DNA from: Jannaschia sp. GRR-S6-38
GTDB taxonomy: Bacteria; Pseudomonadota; Alphaproteobacteria; Rhodobacterales; Rhodobacteraceae
Assembly: GCF_029853695.1 (NCBI RefSeq)
Contig: NZ_CP122537.1
Span: 2,749,501-2,813,500, forward strand
Length of the DNA stretch: 64,000 nucleotides
Direction: 5' to 3'
A program made the translations under genes and the position numbers. Below, in pieces: positions 18,864 to 28,643 of the stretch (position 1 is its first letter; the number at the start of each line of letters is the position of its first letter). Under the pieces are notes generated by a model that was not told where the DNA came from, did not search any database, and saw nothing but the letters and a program-made list of their open reading frames with translations.

Positions 18864-18878
18864 GTTCTATTTATGTTC
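18864..18878 (+). promoter_or_regulatory. LexA (SOS) box, GTTC-N7-GTTC
   Basis: GTTCTATTTATGTTC is an exact match to the alphaproteobacterial LexA recognition sequence GTTC-N7-GTTC. It lies 22 bp upstream of the radical SAM gene start, within its likely promoter (TATTTATG region). A match at this spacing strongly suggests repression by LexA and induction by DNA damage. Confidence 0.8.
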
Positions 18879-18900
18879 TCGTTTCCGAACGGGAGTTGCA

Positions 18901-19965
18901 ATGGGACATGACGCGCCGCAATGGCTGGACGGTGCCACGCCGGTCGCCGCGCGGGGCGCGCTGTCGAACCGCGCGGGCCGCTTCGAGGGGCAGGAGCGCG
19001 ACGTGGCCTATGCGCCCCGGGCCGCGACCGAGGTGCGCGAGGAGGTTGCGCGGCGGGTGATCTCGACCAACCGCTCGCCCGATCTGGGCTTCGACCGGTC
19101 GGTGAACCCCTATCGCGGCTGCGAGCATGGCTGCATCTACTGCTTCGCGCGGCCGACCCATGCCTGGCTGGGCCTATCGCCCGGCCTCGATTTCGAGACC
19201 AAGCTGATCGCGCGGCCCAACGCGCCCGAGGCGCTGGCGCGCGAGCTGGGTGCGAAGGGCTACGTGCCGAAGATGATGGCGCTGGGCACCAATACCGATC
19301 CCTACCAGCCGATCGAGGCCAAGCGCGGCATCATGCGCGGCCTGCTCGAGGTGCTACGCGACCATCGCCACCCGACCGCGATCACCACCAAGGGGACGCT
19401 GATCGAGCGCGATATCGACATCCTGACCGAGATGGGGCCGGAGCTGTGCCGCGTCGGCATCTCGGTGACCACGCTTGACGACGCGCTGGCCCGCAAGCTC
19501 GAGCCGCGGGTGCCGGTGCCTTCGCGCCGCCTGAAGGCGATCGAGCGGCTGGCCGCGGCGGGCGTTACGGTGCGGGTCATGGTCTCGCCCACCATCCCCG
19601 GCCTGACCGATCACGAGGTCGAGGCGATCCTCGCGGCGGCGCGCGACGCCGGCGCGCAGGCCGCCAGCATGATCCCGCTGCGCCTGCCCTTGGAGGTCGC
19701 GCCGCTGTTCGAGGAATGGCTGGCCGCGCATGTCCCCGACCGCGCGCGGCGCGTCCTGAACAAGATCCGCGAGTTCCACGGCGGCAAGCTCTACGATGCG
19801 GGTTTCGGCAGGCGGATGCGGGGGCAGGGGGTGCAGGCGCAGCTTCTGCAGGACCGCTTCCGCCGCGCCTGCCGGTCGCTCGGGCTGGCCGAACGGCTGC
19901 CGCCCCTCCGCTGTGACCGGTTCCGCGTGCCCGCCCGCGCGGGGGATCAGCTGGCGCTGTTCTGA
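18901..19965 (+). CDS. PA0069-family radical SAM protein (spore photoproduct lyase-like)
   Basis: 354 residues with the radical SAM cysteine motif CEHGCIYC (near residue 72) that holds a [4Fe-4S] cluster for S-adenosylmethionine cleavage. The downstream pattern FDRSVNPYRGC, ALGTNTDPYQPIE and AITTKGTLIERDIDIL is diagnostic of the PA0069/SplB-related group. The molecular substrate of this group is not established; similarity to spore photoproduct lyase suggests nucleic acid repair. The exact LexA box 22 bp upstream supports a DNA-damage role. Start ATG 18901 follows a CGGGAG ribosome-binding site. Confidence 0.88.
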   Translation: MGHDAPQWLDGATPVAARGALSNRAGRFEGQERDVAYAPRAATEVREEVARRVISTNRSPDLGFDRSVNPYRGCEHGCIYCFARPTHAWLGLSPGLDFETKLIARPNAPEALARELGAKGYVPKMMALGTNTDPYQPIEAKRGIMRGLLEVLRDHRHPTAITTKGTLIERDIDILTEMGPELCRVGISVTTLDDALARKLEPRVPVPSRRLKAIERLAAAGVTVRVMVSPTIPGLTDHEVEAILAAARDAGAQAASMIPLRLPLEVAPLFEEWLAAHVPDRARRVLNKIREFHGGKLYDAGFGRRMRGQGVQAQLLQDRFRRACRSLGLAERLPPLRCDRFRVPARAGDQLALF

Positions 19966-19975
19966 GCGGTCCGGC

Positions 19976-20992
<1,017 letters not shown>

Positions 20993-21088
20993 GGCGGGTC
21001 CTCGCGTCGCGTCTCGCCGCGGGCCATGACAGCCCGCGCGCGGCGGCGCAAACGAATTGGATGCAAGTTGGAGTTGAGGCGCGGACCC

Positions 21089-21409
21089 TCAGTCCATCTC
21101 TTTCATCACCTGTTCCTTGGCGACCTTCATCAGCGCGTCCATCTTCGCGCGGATCTCGGCGGCGGGGACCTTCTCGCCCAAGTCGCCCTCGACCTTGCGC
21201 CGAACGTCGTCGTCGCCGGCCTCTTCGAAATCGGCCTTCACGACCTCCTTGGCATAGGCGGCCTTCTCCTCGCCCTCCTTGCCCAGAAGATCGGCGGCCC
21301 ATTCGCCCAGCAGGCGGTTGCGGCGCGCCTCGACCTTGAACTGCAGCTCGGCATCGTGGGCGTATTTGTTCTCGAAGCCCTTTTCGCGGTCTTTGAAGCT
21401 GTCGGACAT
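21089..21409 (-). CDS. ATP synthase inhibitor zeta subunit (DUF1476)
   Basis: 106 residues, highly charged and almost wholly helical, starting [20 protein letters not shown] with the signature [20 protein letters not shown]. This is DUF1476, identified in Paracoccus denitrificans as the zeta inhibitor that blocks ATP hydrolysis by the F1-ATPase. The N-terminal segment is the inhibitory part in that protein. It is restricted to alphaproteobacteria and sits divergently next to purC, away from the atp operon, an arrangement I recall in other Rhodobacteraceae. Confidence 0.92.
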   Translation of the reverse strand: MSDSFKDREKGFENKYAHDAELQFKVEARRNRLLGEWAADLLGKEGEEKAAYAKEVVKADFEEAGDDDVRRKVEGDLGEKVPAAEIRAKMDALMKVAKEQVMKEMD

Positions 21410-21539
21410 GGGAACCCTCCTTCGCATGTGGCTGGCTTCCATATGCGGATGCAAAGCACGGGCGGCAAGCCGCTTCGCTTGCGGGCGCTGGGCGAAGCGC
21501 CTATGTGCCCTAAACACGCACCCTTTCCCCGAGGACATC

Positions 21540-22301
21540 ATGGCCCGTCGCAAGAAGGTCTACGAAGGCAAGGCCAAGATCCTGTACGAGGGCCCGGAAC
21601 CGGGCACGCTCGTCCAGTATTTCAAGGACGACGCCACCGCCTTCAACGCCGAGAAGCGGGATGTGATCGACGGCAAGGGGGTCCTGAACAACCGCCTGTC
21701 GGAGTTCTTCATGACGGGGCTCGGCCAGATCGGCGTGCCCACTCATTTCATCAAGCGGCTCAACATGCGCGAGCAGCTGATCCGCGCGGTGGAGATCATC
21801 CCGCTCGAGATCATCGTGCGCAACGTCGCCGCCGGCTCGCTCTCGACCCGCCTCGGTATCGAGGAGGGCACGCCGCTGCCGCGCCCGATCATCGAGTTCT
21901 GCTACAAGGACGACAAGCTGGGCGACCCGCTGGTGGCCGAGGAGCACATCATCGCCTTCGGCTGGGCCCAGCAGCAGGATCTCGACGACATCGTCGCGCT
22001 GGCGCTGCGGGTGAACGACTTCATGTCGGGCTGCATGCTGGCCGTCGGCATCAAGCTGGTCGACTTCAAGATCGAGGTCGGCCGCGTCTGGGACAACGAT
22101 TTCCAGCGCCTGATCCTCGCCGACGAGATCAGCCCGGACAGCTGTCGGCTGTGGGATATCGAGACGGGCAAGAAGCTCGACAAGGATGTCTTCCGCCGCG
22201 ATCTCGGTTCGCTTGCCGACGCCTATACCGAGGTCGCGCGGCGCCTGGGCGTGCTGCCCACCAATTCCGCGCCGGTCACGAAACCGCATCTCATCAACTG
22301 A
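21540..22301 (+). CDS. purC: SAICAR synthetase
   Basis: 253 residues. It condenses CAIR with aspartate using ATP in purine synthesis. Clear motifs are [17 protein letters not shown] at the start, [64 protein letters not shown] and [18 protein letters not shown] 21540 begins exactly at the family N-terminus. A gene for the RraB-like protein and purS follow on the same strand. Confidence 0.97.
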   Translation: MARRKKVYEGKAKILYEGPEPGTLVQYFKDDATAFNAEKRDVIDGKGVLNNRLSEFFMTGLGQIGVPTHFIKRLNMREQLIRAVEIIPLEIIVRNVAAGSLSTRLGIEEGTPLPRPIIEFCYKDDKLGDPLVAEEHIIAFGWAQQQDLDDIVALALRVNDFMSGCMLAVGIKLVDFKIEVGRVWDNDFQRLILADEISPDSCRLWDIETGKKLDKDVFRRDLGSLADAYTEVARRLGVLPTNSAPVTKPHLIN

Positions 22302-22402
22302 GGCGGGGCCCGGCCGTCCCAAGAGATTCCCTAATCGCGCCCCGCTGACGCCTTCGTCGCCGGGTCAGCATCGTCCCCGAACCAGGACGGAGCCGCCGCG
22401 CG

Positions 22403-22771
22403 ATGCTTCAGATACGCGACTTGCAGGAAGGCGCCGCACCCGATGTGGTGACGGCCAATGACGTGTCGCGCCGGCTTCTGCTGGCGCAGGGCGATGACGG
22501 CCTCTCGGCGCGCCGGGTCGATTTCGGCTTCAAGCAGCGCCGCCTCTTCGCCGCCCGGCCCGATCAGTTGCGCGACGACCTGGGCGAACTCGGCCTCGTC
22601 CCGATGCCGCCCCGGCCCGTCTCGGGGGTGGAGGGCGACATGATCCTCTCGGTCGAGGCCAGCCCCTGGGCGGCCGATTTCGACCGGCTCGAGACCATCG
22701 CCGCCACCGTCGCGAGCCGCCTGGGCTGGATCTGCACGGGCTGGTGCGCCGAGGTCAGCGAGCGGCTCTGA
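22403..22771 (+). CDS. RraB-domain-like protein (possible RNase E regulator)
   Basis: 122 residues. The pattern NDVSRRLLLAQGDDGLSARR, VDFGFKQRRLF, a ferredoxin-like middle and ILSVEASPWAADFDRLETIA ending in GWICTGWCAEV resembles the RraB (regulator of ribonuclease activity B) fold, in which the last strand carries a conserved YDGWG-like segment. E. coli RraB binds and inhibits RNase E. The similarity is judged by eye and is modest. The gene lies between purC and purS in the same direction, 64 bp before purS. Confidence 0.5.
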   Translation: MLQIRDLQEGAAPDVVTANDVSRRLLLAQGDDGLSARRVDFGFKQRRLFAARPDQLRDDLGELGLVPMPPRPVSGVEGDMILSVEASPWAADFDRLETIAATVASRLGWICTGWCAEVSERL

Positions 22772-22834
22772 CGCTTGCACCCCGGCCGGGCTGGCGCTAG
22801 CGACCGGGCGGGAAGCGGCTGAAGGAGCGCGCGG

Positions 22835-23062
22835 ATGATCGTTCGGGTAGAGGTGATGTTGAAGGACGGCGTGCTCGACCCGCAGGGCGAGGCGGTGCGC
22901 CACGCGCTGGGCGCGCTGGGCTTCGAAGGGGTCGACCGGGTCCGGCAGGGCAAGCTGATCGAGCTGGACCTGGCCGAGGGCACGACCGAGGAGCAGGTCC
23001 GCCAGATGTGCGAGAAGCTTCTCGCGAACACGGTCATCGAAAGCTACCGCATCGAGATGTGA
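22835..23062 (+). CDS. purS: Phosphoribosylformylglycinamidine synthase subunit PurS
   Basis: 75 residues, the full PurS length: VRVEVMLKDGVLDPQGEAVR at the start, LGFEGVDRVRQGKLIELDL, and the end KLLANTVIESYRIEM. PurS is the small bridging subunit that channels ammonia between PurQ and PurL in the FGAM synthase complex. In relatives purQ normally follows directly, but here a five-gene block separates purS from purQ. Confidence 0.96.
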   Translation: MIVRVEVMLKDGVLDPQGEAVRHALGALGFEGVDRVRQGKLIELDLAEGTTEEQVRQMCEKLLANTVIESYRIEM

Positions 23063-23077
23063 CGGGCCCCGAGGGGC

Positions 23078-23452
23078 CTAGCGGTGCTGGTCGATCAGGA
23101 TCGCGTTGCCGTCCGGATCGGTCAGCGCGATATGCGCCGGTCCTTCGCGTTCCGGATCGCATTCCGACGTCAGCTCGATCCCGGCCGCCTTGAGCCGCGC
23201 TTGGATCGCGCGCACGTCCTCCCACGCGCCCTCGACCGGCTGGGCGTCTTGCGTCCAGCCCGGATTGAAGGTCAGGCAATTGGTCTGGATGTGCCCGCCG
23301 AACAGGCCCAGCGTGGTCGACCCGTCGCGCAGGATCGCCCAGCCCTGGTCCGAATAATCGCCCGCCACCTCGAAGCCGAGCGTCTCGTAGAACGCGATCG
23401 ACGCGGCGAGGTCCTTCACGTTCAGGCTCATGGAAAAGGCGCCGAGTGCCAT
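23078..23452 (-). CDS. VOC (glyoxalase/bleomycin resistance) family protein
   Basis: 124 residues with two beta-alpha-beta-beta modules of the vicinal oxygen chelate fold: MSLNVKDLAASIAFYETLGF at the N-terminus, then TLGLFGGHIQTNCLTFNPG, and the C-terminal DPDGNAILIDQH. Members include metal-dependent dioxygenases, glyoxalases and drug-binding proteins. Substrate cannot be predicted. It is minus-strand, next to an NADP-dependent oxidoreductase also on the minus strand. Confidence 0.8.
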   Translation of the reverse strand: MALGAFSMSLNVKDLAASIAFYETLGFEVAGDYSDQGWAILRDGSTTLGLFGGHIQTNCLTFNPGWTQDAQPVEGAWEDVRAIQARLKAAGIELTSECDPEREGPAHIALTDPDGNAILIDQHR

Positions 23453-23500
23453 GGCCGCCCCCTTCTGCTGTTGCGGGGGCAGCCTAGCACGGATCGGGCG

Positions 23501-24532
23501 TCAGCCGACGCGCACGACCATCTTGCCGAAACTGCGCCCCGCCAGAAGGTCGTTCAGCGCGCCGGGCGCGGCCTCCAGCCCGTCGACGACCTGCTCGGTA
23601 TAGGTGACGCGCCCTTCGGCCAGCCAGCCGCGCATGTCGCGGGCGAAGACGGCGTAATCCTCGGGTCCGAAATTGTCGAAGATGATGAAGCCCTGCATCT
23701 TCACCTTCATCCGCAGGATCGTCGACAGGATCTGCGGGCCGCGGTCGGGACCCTCGGGCAGCCCGGCGAGGTTGTACCATGCCGCGACCCCGCAGACCGG
23801 GACCCGGGCGAAGGCGTTGAGGAGCGGAAGCGCCGCGTAGAGCGTGCGGCCGCCGACGTTTTCCCAGTAGATGTCGACGCCGTCGGGGCAGGCGGCGGCG
23901 AGCTGCGCCTCGAAGTCTTCGGCCCGGTGGTCGATGCAGGCGTCGAAGCCCAGCTTGTCCACCGCATGGGCGCATTTCTCGGGCCCGCCCGCGACGCCGA
24001 CGACACGGCAGCCCTTGATCTTCGCGATCTGCCCCACCGTCGCGCCGACGGGCCCGGTGGCCGCGCCCACGACCAGCGTCTCGCCGGATTTCGGCTCGCC
24101 GATGTTCAGAAGGCCGGCATGGGCCGTGAAGCCCGGCATGCCGAGGATGCCCAGCGCCCAGGACGGGTTTTCGGGCGCGGCGCCGAGGTTCAGGACGCCC
24201 GCGCCATCCGACACCGCCCAGTCCTGCCAGCCGCTGCCCGCCAGCACCATGTCGCCCACGGCGAAGCCGTCGAGATCGGACGTCACGACCTCGGCCACGA
24301 CCTGCCCGGTCATCACGCCGCCGATCGCGACCGGTTCGGCGTAGCTCTTCGCGTCGTTCATCCGCCCGCGCATGTAGGGGTCCAGCGACAGGAACACGGT
24401 GCGCAGCAGCATCTTGCCCGCGCCCGGTTCGGGCACCGGCCCGGTTTCGAGGCGCAGGGTGTTCGCGTCGGGCTCGCCCCTGGGGCGCTGGGCCAGGACG
24501 ATGCGGCGATTGGTGTCTTCGGTCTGGGGCAT
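23501..24532 (-). CDS. NADP-dependent MDR oxidoreductase (CurA / prostaglandin-reductase-like)
   Basis: 343 residues, a zinc-free medium-chain dehydrogenase/reductase. The N-terminus RIVLAQRPRGEPDANTLRLE and VFLSLDPYMRGRMNDAKSYA are diagnostic of the CurA/leukotriene B4 12-hydroxydehydrogenase branch. The nucleotide-binding stretch is VVGAATGPVGATVGQIAKIK. YWENVGGRTLYAALPLLN and QGFIIFDNFG also match. These enzymes reduce the double bond of enones. There are no zinc-ligand cysteines. Likely transcribed with the VOC gene just downstream. Confidence 0.9.
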   Translation of the reverse strand: MPQTEDTNRRIVLAQRPRGEPDANTLRLETGPVPEPGAGKMLLRTVFLSLDPYMRGRMNDAKSYAEPVAIGGVMTGQVVAEVVTSDLDGFAVGDMVLAGSGWQDWAVSDGAGVLNLGAAPENPSWALGILGMPGFTAHAGLLNIGEPKSGETLVVGAATGPVGATVGQIAKIKGCRVVGVAGGPEKCAHAVDKLGFDACIDHRAEDFEAQLAAACPDGVDIYWENVGGRTLYAALPLLNAFARVPVCGVAAWYNLAGLPEGPDRGPQILSTILRMKVKMQGFIIFDNFGPEDYAVFARDMRGWLAEGRVTYTEQVVDGLEAAPGALNDLLAGRSFGKMVVRVG

Positions 24533-24666
24533 GGGGCGTCTCCTTCGCGCGCGATGGTGAGGCCCCGCGCGCCGAGGTCAATCCGCCCCCGCCGCGCGAA
24601 GCCGCTTTCCCTCGCGTCCCGCTCGGGTCAGGATCGCCCCGACGCGAGCCCGGGGGAGAAGGTCAG

Positions 24667-25701
24667 ATGCGTGCAGCCGTTCTGAGGGAATACAACGCCC
24701 CGCTTTCGATCGAGGACGTGGCCGAGCCGGAGACCCCGCGCGACGGCGTCGTGCTGAAGGTGATCGCCTGCGGCGTCTGCCGGTCGGACTGGCACGGCTG
24801 GGTGGGCGAGCATCCGCGCGTGAAGCCGGGGCAGATCGGCGGGCACGAATATTGCGGCGAGGTCGTCTCGGCCGGACCGGACGCGCAATACGGCGTCGGC
24901 GACCGGCTCGTCGCGCCCTTCATCCTCGCCTGCGGCACCTGCCCGGAATGCCGCTCGGGCCACCAGAACACCTGTCTTGACCAGCGCCTGCCGGGCTTCC
25001 TGGAGCCGGGGGCCTTCGCCGAATACGTCGCGGTGCCGCGCGACCACAATCTCGCGCGCCTGCCCGAGGGGCTGTCGCCCACCGTCGCCGCCGGCCTCGG
25101 CTGCCGGGTGACGACCGCCTGGCACGCGTTGACCGGGCGCGCGGCGCTGGCGGCCGGCGAATGGCTGGCCGTCCACGGCACCGGCGGCATCGGTCTGTCG
25201 ACGGCGCTGCTGGGGCGGGCGATGGGTGCGCGGGTCGTGGTGGTCGATATCGTGCAGGAAAAGCTGGACCACGCGTTGGGCCTCGGCATGGACGCCGCCG
25301 TGATGGCCGGCGAGGACACGGTCGACCGGATCCGCGAAATCACCGGCGGCGGCGCGCATGTCTCGGTCGAGGCGCTGGGCATCCCGGCCACGGTCAACGG
25401 CTCGCTGCGCTGCCTGCGCCCGCGCGGGCGGCACGTGCAGGTGGGCATGCCCGTGGGCCACACGGCGCGGATGGATGTCGACATGAGCGCGGTCTACCAG
25501 GGCAACCTCGCGCTATACGGCACGCGCGGAATGCCGTCCTGGCGCTACCCGTCGCTTCTGGGACTGATCACCTCGGGCAAGGTCGACATGGCGCCGCTGA
25601 TCGCGCGCGAGGTGGCGCTGTCGGATGTCTCGGACGAGCTCGCGGCCTTCAATGGCCCGACATCCCCGGGCGTGGCGGTGGTGACGGATTTCGCGCGCTA
25701 G
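24667..25701 (+). CDS. Zinc-dependent alcohol dehydrogenase
   Basis: 344 residues of the MDR alcohol dehydrogenase family. The catalytic zinc ligands are in CGVCRSDWHGW and GGHEYCGEV. The structural zinc site is complete: CGTCPECRSGHQNTC. The Rossmann motif is GTGGIGLSTALLGRAMGA. It oxidises an alcohol with NAD(P)+; the specific substrate is unknown. The sequence resembles the group annotated as zinc-dependent alcohol dehydrogenase family proteins in Rhodobacteraceae. It is divergent from the NADP oxidoreductase gene. Confidence 0.9.
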   Translation: MRAAVLREYNAPLSIEDVAEPETPRDGVVLKVIACGVCRSDWHGWVGEHPRVKPGQIGGHEYCGEVVSAGPDAQYGVGDRLVAPFILACGTCPECRSGHQNTCLDQRLPGFLEPGAFAEYVAVPRDHNLARLPEGLSPTVAAGLGCRVTTAWHALTGRAALAAGEWLAVHGTGGIGLSTALLGRAMGARVVVVDIVQEKLDHALGLGMDAAVMAGEDTVDRIREITGGGAHVSVEALGIPATVNGSLRCLRPRGRHVQVGMPVGHTARMDVDMSAVYQGNLALYGTRGMPSWRYPSLLGLITSGKVDMAPLIAREVALSDVSDELAAFNGPTSPGVAVVTDFAR

Positions 25702-25830
25702 CGCGCCGGGCGCGCGCAGGCCCCGCGCACCGTCCTTCGCGAATGGGCCGTCGCCGGCAGGTCAAGCCACCCGGGCCGGACGGGCCGGCAGATCGGCCAG
25801 TTTCCGCCGGGTCAAACAAATTCCCGTCCG

Positions 25831-25847
25831 ATCCCGCGAATCGGGAT
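25831..25847. promoter_or_regulatory. Inverted repeat upstream of the PQQ-type dehydrogenase gene
   Basis: ATCCCG-CGAAT-CGGGAT is a perfect 6-5-6 inverted repeat, 67 bp before the dehydrogenase start. It could be an operator or a short hairpin in the leader. No regulator is encoded nearby. Confidence 0.3.
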
Positions 25848-25914
25848 TATCCTGCCTTTTGAAGACGCAACGGCATCCCCACGCCGCGCGACTTCGGAAA
25901 ATGGGAGGATCGAA

Positions 25915-27177
25915 ATGATTGGAAGAGGTCTTATCGCGGGGTTCCTCGCGAGCACCGTTCTGGCTGCGCCGGCCGTGGCCCAGGACAACCTGGAAAAGCT
26001 GACCAACATGCAGGCGACGGATGCGCAATTCACCTTCGTCGCCCAGGACGACGAACGCGCCGAAGCGCTGCGGGAGATCGTGCAGCATATCGAAGTGCCC
26101 GAGGGCTTCGAGGTCAGTCTCTACGCCGTCGTCCCCGACGCGCGCTCCATGGCGGTGGCACCGCAGGGCACGGTCACCTTCGTCGGCACCCGCAAGGAAA
26201 AGGTCTGGTCGGTCGTCGACCGCGACCGCAACCGCGTCGCCGACGAGGTCAAGGATTTCGCACCCTCGATCACCTTCGACATCCCGAACGGCCCCTGTTT
26301 CTCGCCCGACGGCTTCCTGTTCATCGCCGAGCGCAACCGTGTCCTGATGTTCCCGGCGGCCGAGTTCTTCTTCGAGGGACCGGACCCAGCCGTGGCCGAG
26401 ATCGTGCCGCAAGGACAGCTGATCCCGCCCGAGGAGGAAAGCTTCAACCACTCGGCGCGCGTCTGCCGGGTCGGGCCCGACAACATGCTCTACATCTCGC
26501 TGGGCCAGCCCCACAACGTCCAGCCGGTCGAGAAGGTCGAGCTGTACGACGAGCTGGGCATCGGCGGCATCATCCGGATGGAGCGCGACGGGTCGGGCCG
26601 CGAGGTCTATACCCGCGGGGTCCGCAATTCGGTGGGTCACGACTTCAACCCGGCCACGGGCGAGCTCTGGTGGACCGACAACCAGGTCGACGGCATGGGC
26701 GACGACATCCCGCCGGGCGAGCTGAACCGCCAGACCGCGGCCGGCCAGCATTTCGGCTTTCCCTGGACGAATTCGCGGGTCGAGATCCCCGAATACAAGG
26801 ACGTGCCCCGGCCCGAGGGCGTGAGCTTCGTCGAACCGCAGCTCGAACTCACCGCCCACGCGGCCGATCTCGGGATGAGCTTCTACCGCGGCTCCAGCTT
26901 CCCGGAGGAGTATCGGGGCGGCATCTTCTGGGCGCAGCACGGGTCGTGGAACCGCACGACGCCGGTCGGCGCGCGGGTGATGTTCACCGCGCTCGACGAG
27001 GAAGGCAACGCTGCGGGCGCCGAGGTCTTCGCCGAAGGCTGGCTCAACGAGGAGACGGGTGAGTATCGCGGCCGTCCGATGGACGTGGCCTTCCTGCCCG
27101 ACGGCTCGATGCTGGTCTCCGACGACTTCGCCGGGGCCATCTGGCGCATCGCCTACAACCCGACCGCCACCGAATGA
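25915..27177 (+). CDS. Periplasmic PQQ-type sugar dehydrogenase (L-sorbosone dehydrogenase-like)
   Basis: 420 residues with a signal peptide (FLASTVLAAPAVAQ). The body is a soluble-glucose/sorbosone dehydrogenase beta-propeller: PEGFEVSLYAVVPDARSMAV, GTVTFVGTRKEKVWSVVD, NHSARVCRVGPDNMLYISLG, RGVRNSVGHDFNPATGELWW, TDNQVDGMGDDIPPGELN, HFGFPW and GIFWAQHGSWNRTTP. Members oxidise sugars or aldehydes and pass electrons to a c-type cytochrome. The next gene encodes a dihaem cytochrome c and overlaps this stop by 4 bp, so the pair probably forms one electron-transfer unit. Confidence 0.9.
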   Translation: MIGRGLIAGFLASTVLAAPAVAQDNLEKLTNMQATDAQFTFVAQDDERAEALREIVQHIEVPEGFEVSLYAVVPDARSMAVAPQGTVTFVGTRKEKVWSVVDRDRNRVADEVKDFAPSITFDIPNGPCFSPDGFLFIAERNRVLMFPAAEFFFEGPDPAVAEIVPQGQLIPPEEESFNHSARVCRVGPDNMLYISLGQPHNVQPVEKVELYDELGIGGIIRMERDGSGREVYTRGVRNSVGHDFNPATGELWWTDNQVDGMGDDIPPGELNRQTAAGQHFGFPWTNSRVEIPEYKDVPRPEGVSFVEPQLELTAHAADLGMSFYRGSSFPEEYRGGIFWAQHGSWNRTTPVGARVMFTALDEEGNAAGAEVFAEGWLNEETGEYRGRPMDVAFLPDGSMLVSDDFAGAIWRIAYNPTATE

Positions 27178-27752
27178 GGCTGGCGACCATCACGATCCTC
27201 GGCGGGCTTGCGCTCGCCGGGGTCAGCCCGGCCGCGGCGGACGATCCGGCCGAGGGGCGCAAGGTGGCGAATATGTGCCGCACCTGCCACGGGCTCGACG
27301 GCTACGCGCAGATCCCGATCGCCCCGCATATCGGCGGCGAACCGAAGGACTATCTCGAGGCGCAACTCATGGCCTTCAAGACCGGCGCCCGCGAACACGA
27401 GATGATGACCATCGTGACCGCCGGCCTGAGCGCCCAGCAGATCTCGGATGTCGCGGCCTGGTATGCGTCCCATCGCGCGACGGCCACGCTGCCGGCCGGC
27501 GTGTCCGAGGACGAAGCCCCTGCGGCCTGCGTGTCCTGTCACGGCGCCGACGGTATCTCGGTGCTTCTGGATGCGCCGAACCTCGCCGGGGAGGTGACGA
27601 TCTACATCGACACCCAGCTCAAGGCGTTCCGGATGGGCAAGCGCGAGCACGCGATCATGTCCGAGATCGCCGCCGGGATGAGCGACGCGGAGATCCGCGC
27701 CGTATCGGACTGGTACGCCGCCGTCGAGCTGGAGATCACGCCGCCCGATTAG
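27174..27752 (+). CDS. Dihaem cytochrome c (c4-like)
   Basis: 192 residues with a signal peptide (ITILGGLALAGVSPAAAD) and two haem-attachment motifs, CRTCH and CVSCH, in two similar halves, as in cytochrome c4. Each half has the c553/c4-type sequence ending (DYLEAQLMAFKTGAREHEMM and YIDTQLKAFRMGKREHAIMS). It is a periplasmic electron carrier and, from the overlapping start codon, the likely acceptor for the PQQ-type dehydrogenase upstream. Confidence 0.92.
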   Translation: MRLATITILGGLALAGVSPAAADDPAEGRKVANMCRTCHGLDGYAQIPIAPHIGGEPKDYLEAQLMAFKTGAREHEMMTIVTAGLSAQQISDVAAWYASHRATATLPAGVSEDEAPAACVSCHGADGISVLLDAPNLAGEVTIYIDTQLKAFRMGKREHAIMSEIAAGMSDAEIRAVSDWYAAVELEITPPD

Positions 27753-27886
27753 GCGCCCCCCGGCAGCGCTCCCATCGGTGACCGGCCATCGGGTTTCTCC
27801 CGGGCGCCCCGCGCCAACGCGCGCTGGAACTCCGCCCCGAAATATGGGACAGCGCGGCCATCGCCACCGCCCTACGGGAGCCGCCC

Positions 27887-28555
27887 ATGAAAGCCGCCAT
27901 CCTCGTCTTCCCCGGCTCGAATTGCGACCGCGACCTGGCCGAGGCCTTCCGCCTCGCGGGCTTCGAGACGCAGATGGTCTGGCACAAGGAAACCGCACTG
28001 CCCGAGGGCACGGATGTGCTGGGCGTGCCGGGCGGGTTTTCCTACGGCGACTACCTGCGCTGCGGCGCGATCGCCGCGCGCTCGCCCGTCGCGGCGGCGA
28101 TGAAGGCGCATGCCGACCGCGGCGGCTATGTCTTCGCGCCCTGCAACGGCTTCCAGATCCTGACCGAGGCGGGGATGCTGCCGGGCGCGCTACTGCGCAA
28201 CGCGCAGATCAAATATATCTGCCGCACCGTCCAGCTTCGCGTTGAGGAGACCGAGAGCGCCTTCACCCGCAACTACGCGCCCGGCCAGATCATTGACATC
28301 CCGATCGCCCATCACGACGGCAACTACACCGCCGATCCCGAGACCCTGGCGCGGCTGACGGGCGAGGGGCTGGTGGCCTTTCGCTACGCCGACACGCCCA
28401 ACGGGGCGATGGACGACATCGCCGGCATCCTGTCGCCCAACCGCCGGGTGCTGGGCATGATGCCCCATCCCGAGCGCGCCTGCGAGCCCGCCCATGGCGG
28501 CACCGACGGCGCCGCGCTGTTCCGCGGACTGGCCGAGGCGCTCGTCGCGGCGTGA
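27887..28555 (+). CDS. purQ: Phosphoribosylformylglycinamidine synthase subunit PurQ
   Basis: 222 residues, the glutaminase subunit that supplies ammonia to PurL through PurS. The class I amidotransferase nucleophile elbow reads [20 protein letters not shown], with the catalytic cysteine in [25 protein letters not shown] begins the protein, and [11 protein letters not shown] carries the catalytic histidine and glutamate. Start ATG 27887. Confidence 0.97.
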   Translation: MKAAILVFPGSNCDRDLAEAFRLAGFETQMVWHKETALPEGTDVLGVPGGFSYGDYLRCGAIAARSPVAAAMKAHADRGGYVFAPCNGFQILTEAGMLPGALLRNAQIKYICRTVQLRVEETESAFTRNYAPGQIIDIPIAHHDGNYTADPETLARLTGEGLVAFRYADTPNGAMDDIAGILSPNRRVLGMMPHPERACEPAHGGTDGAALFRGLAEALVAA

Positions 28556-28643
28556 CCGTGGTCCGGGTCCCGTCGCGCGGCGGCCCGCCCATCGCGGGGC
28601 GCCACGCTTGAGCGGACCGCCCCCGAAGGTGTAGGGCAGGGGA

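Noticed and set aside
20993..21088. Cobalamin or SAM riboswitch upstream of the homocysteine methyltransferase gene
   Set aside because: The 96-bp gap shows no B12-box or SAM riboswitch consensus that I could recognise.
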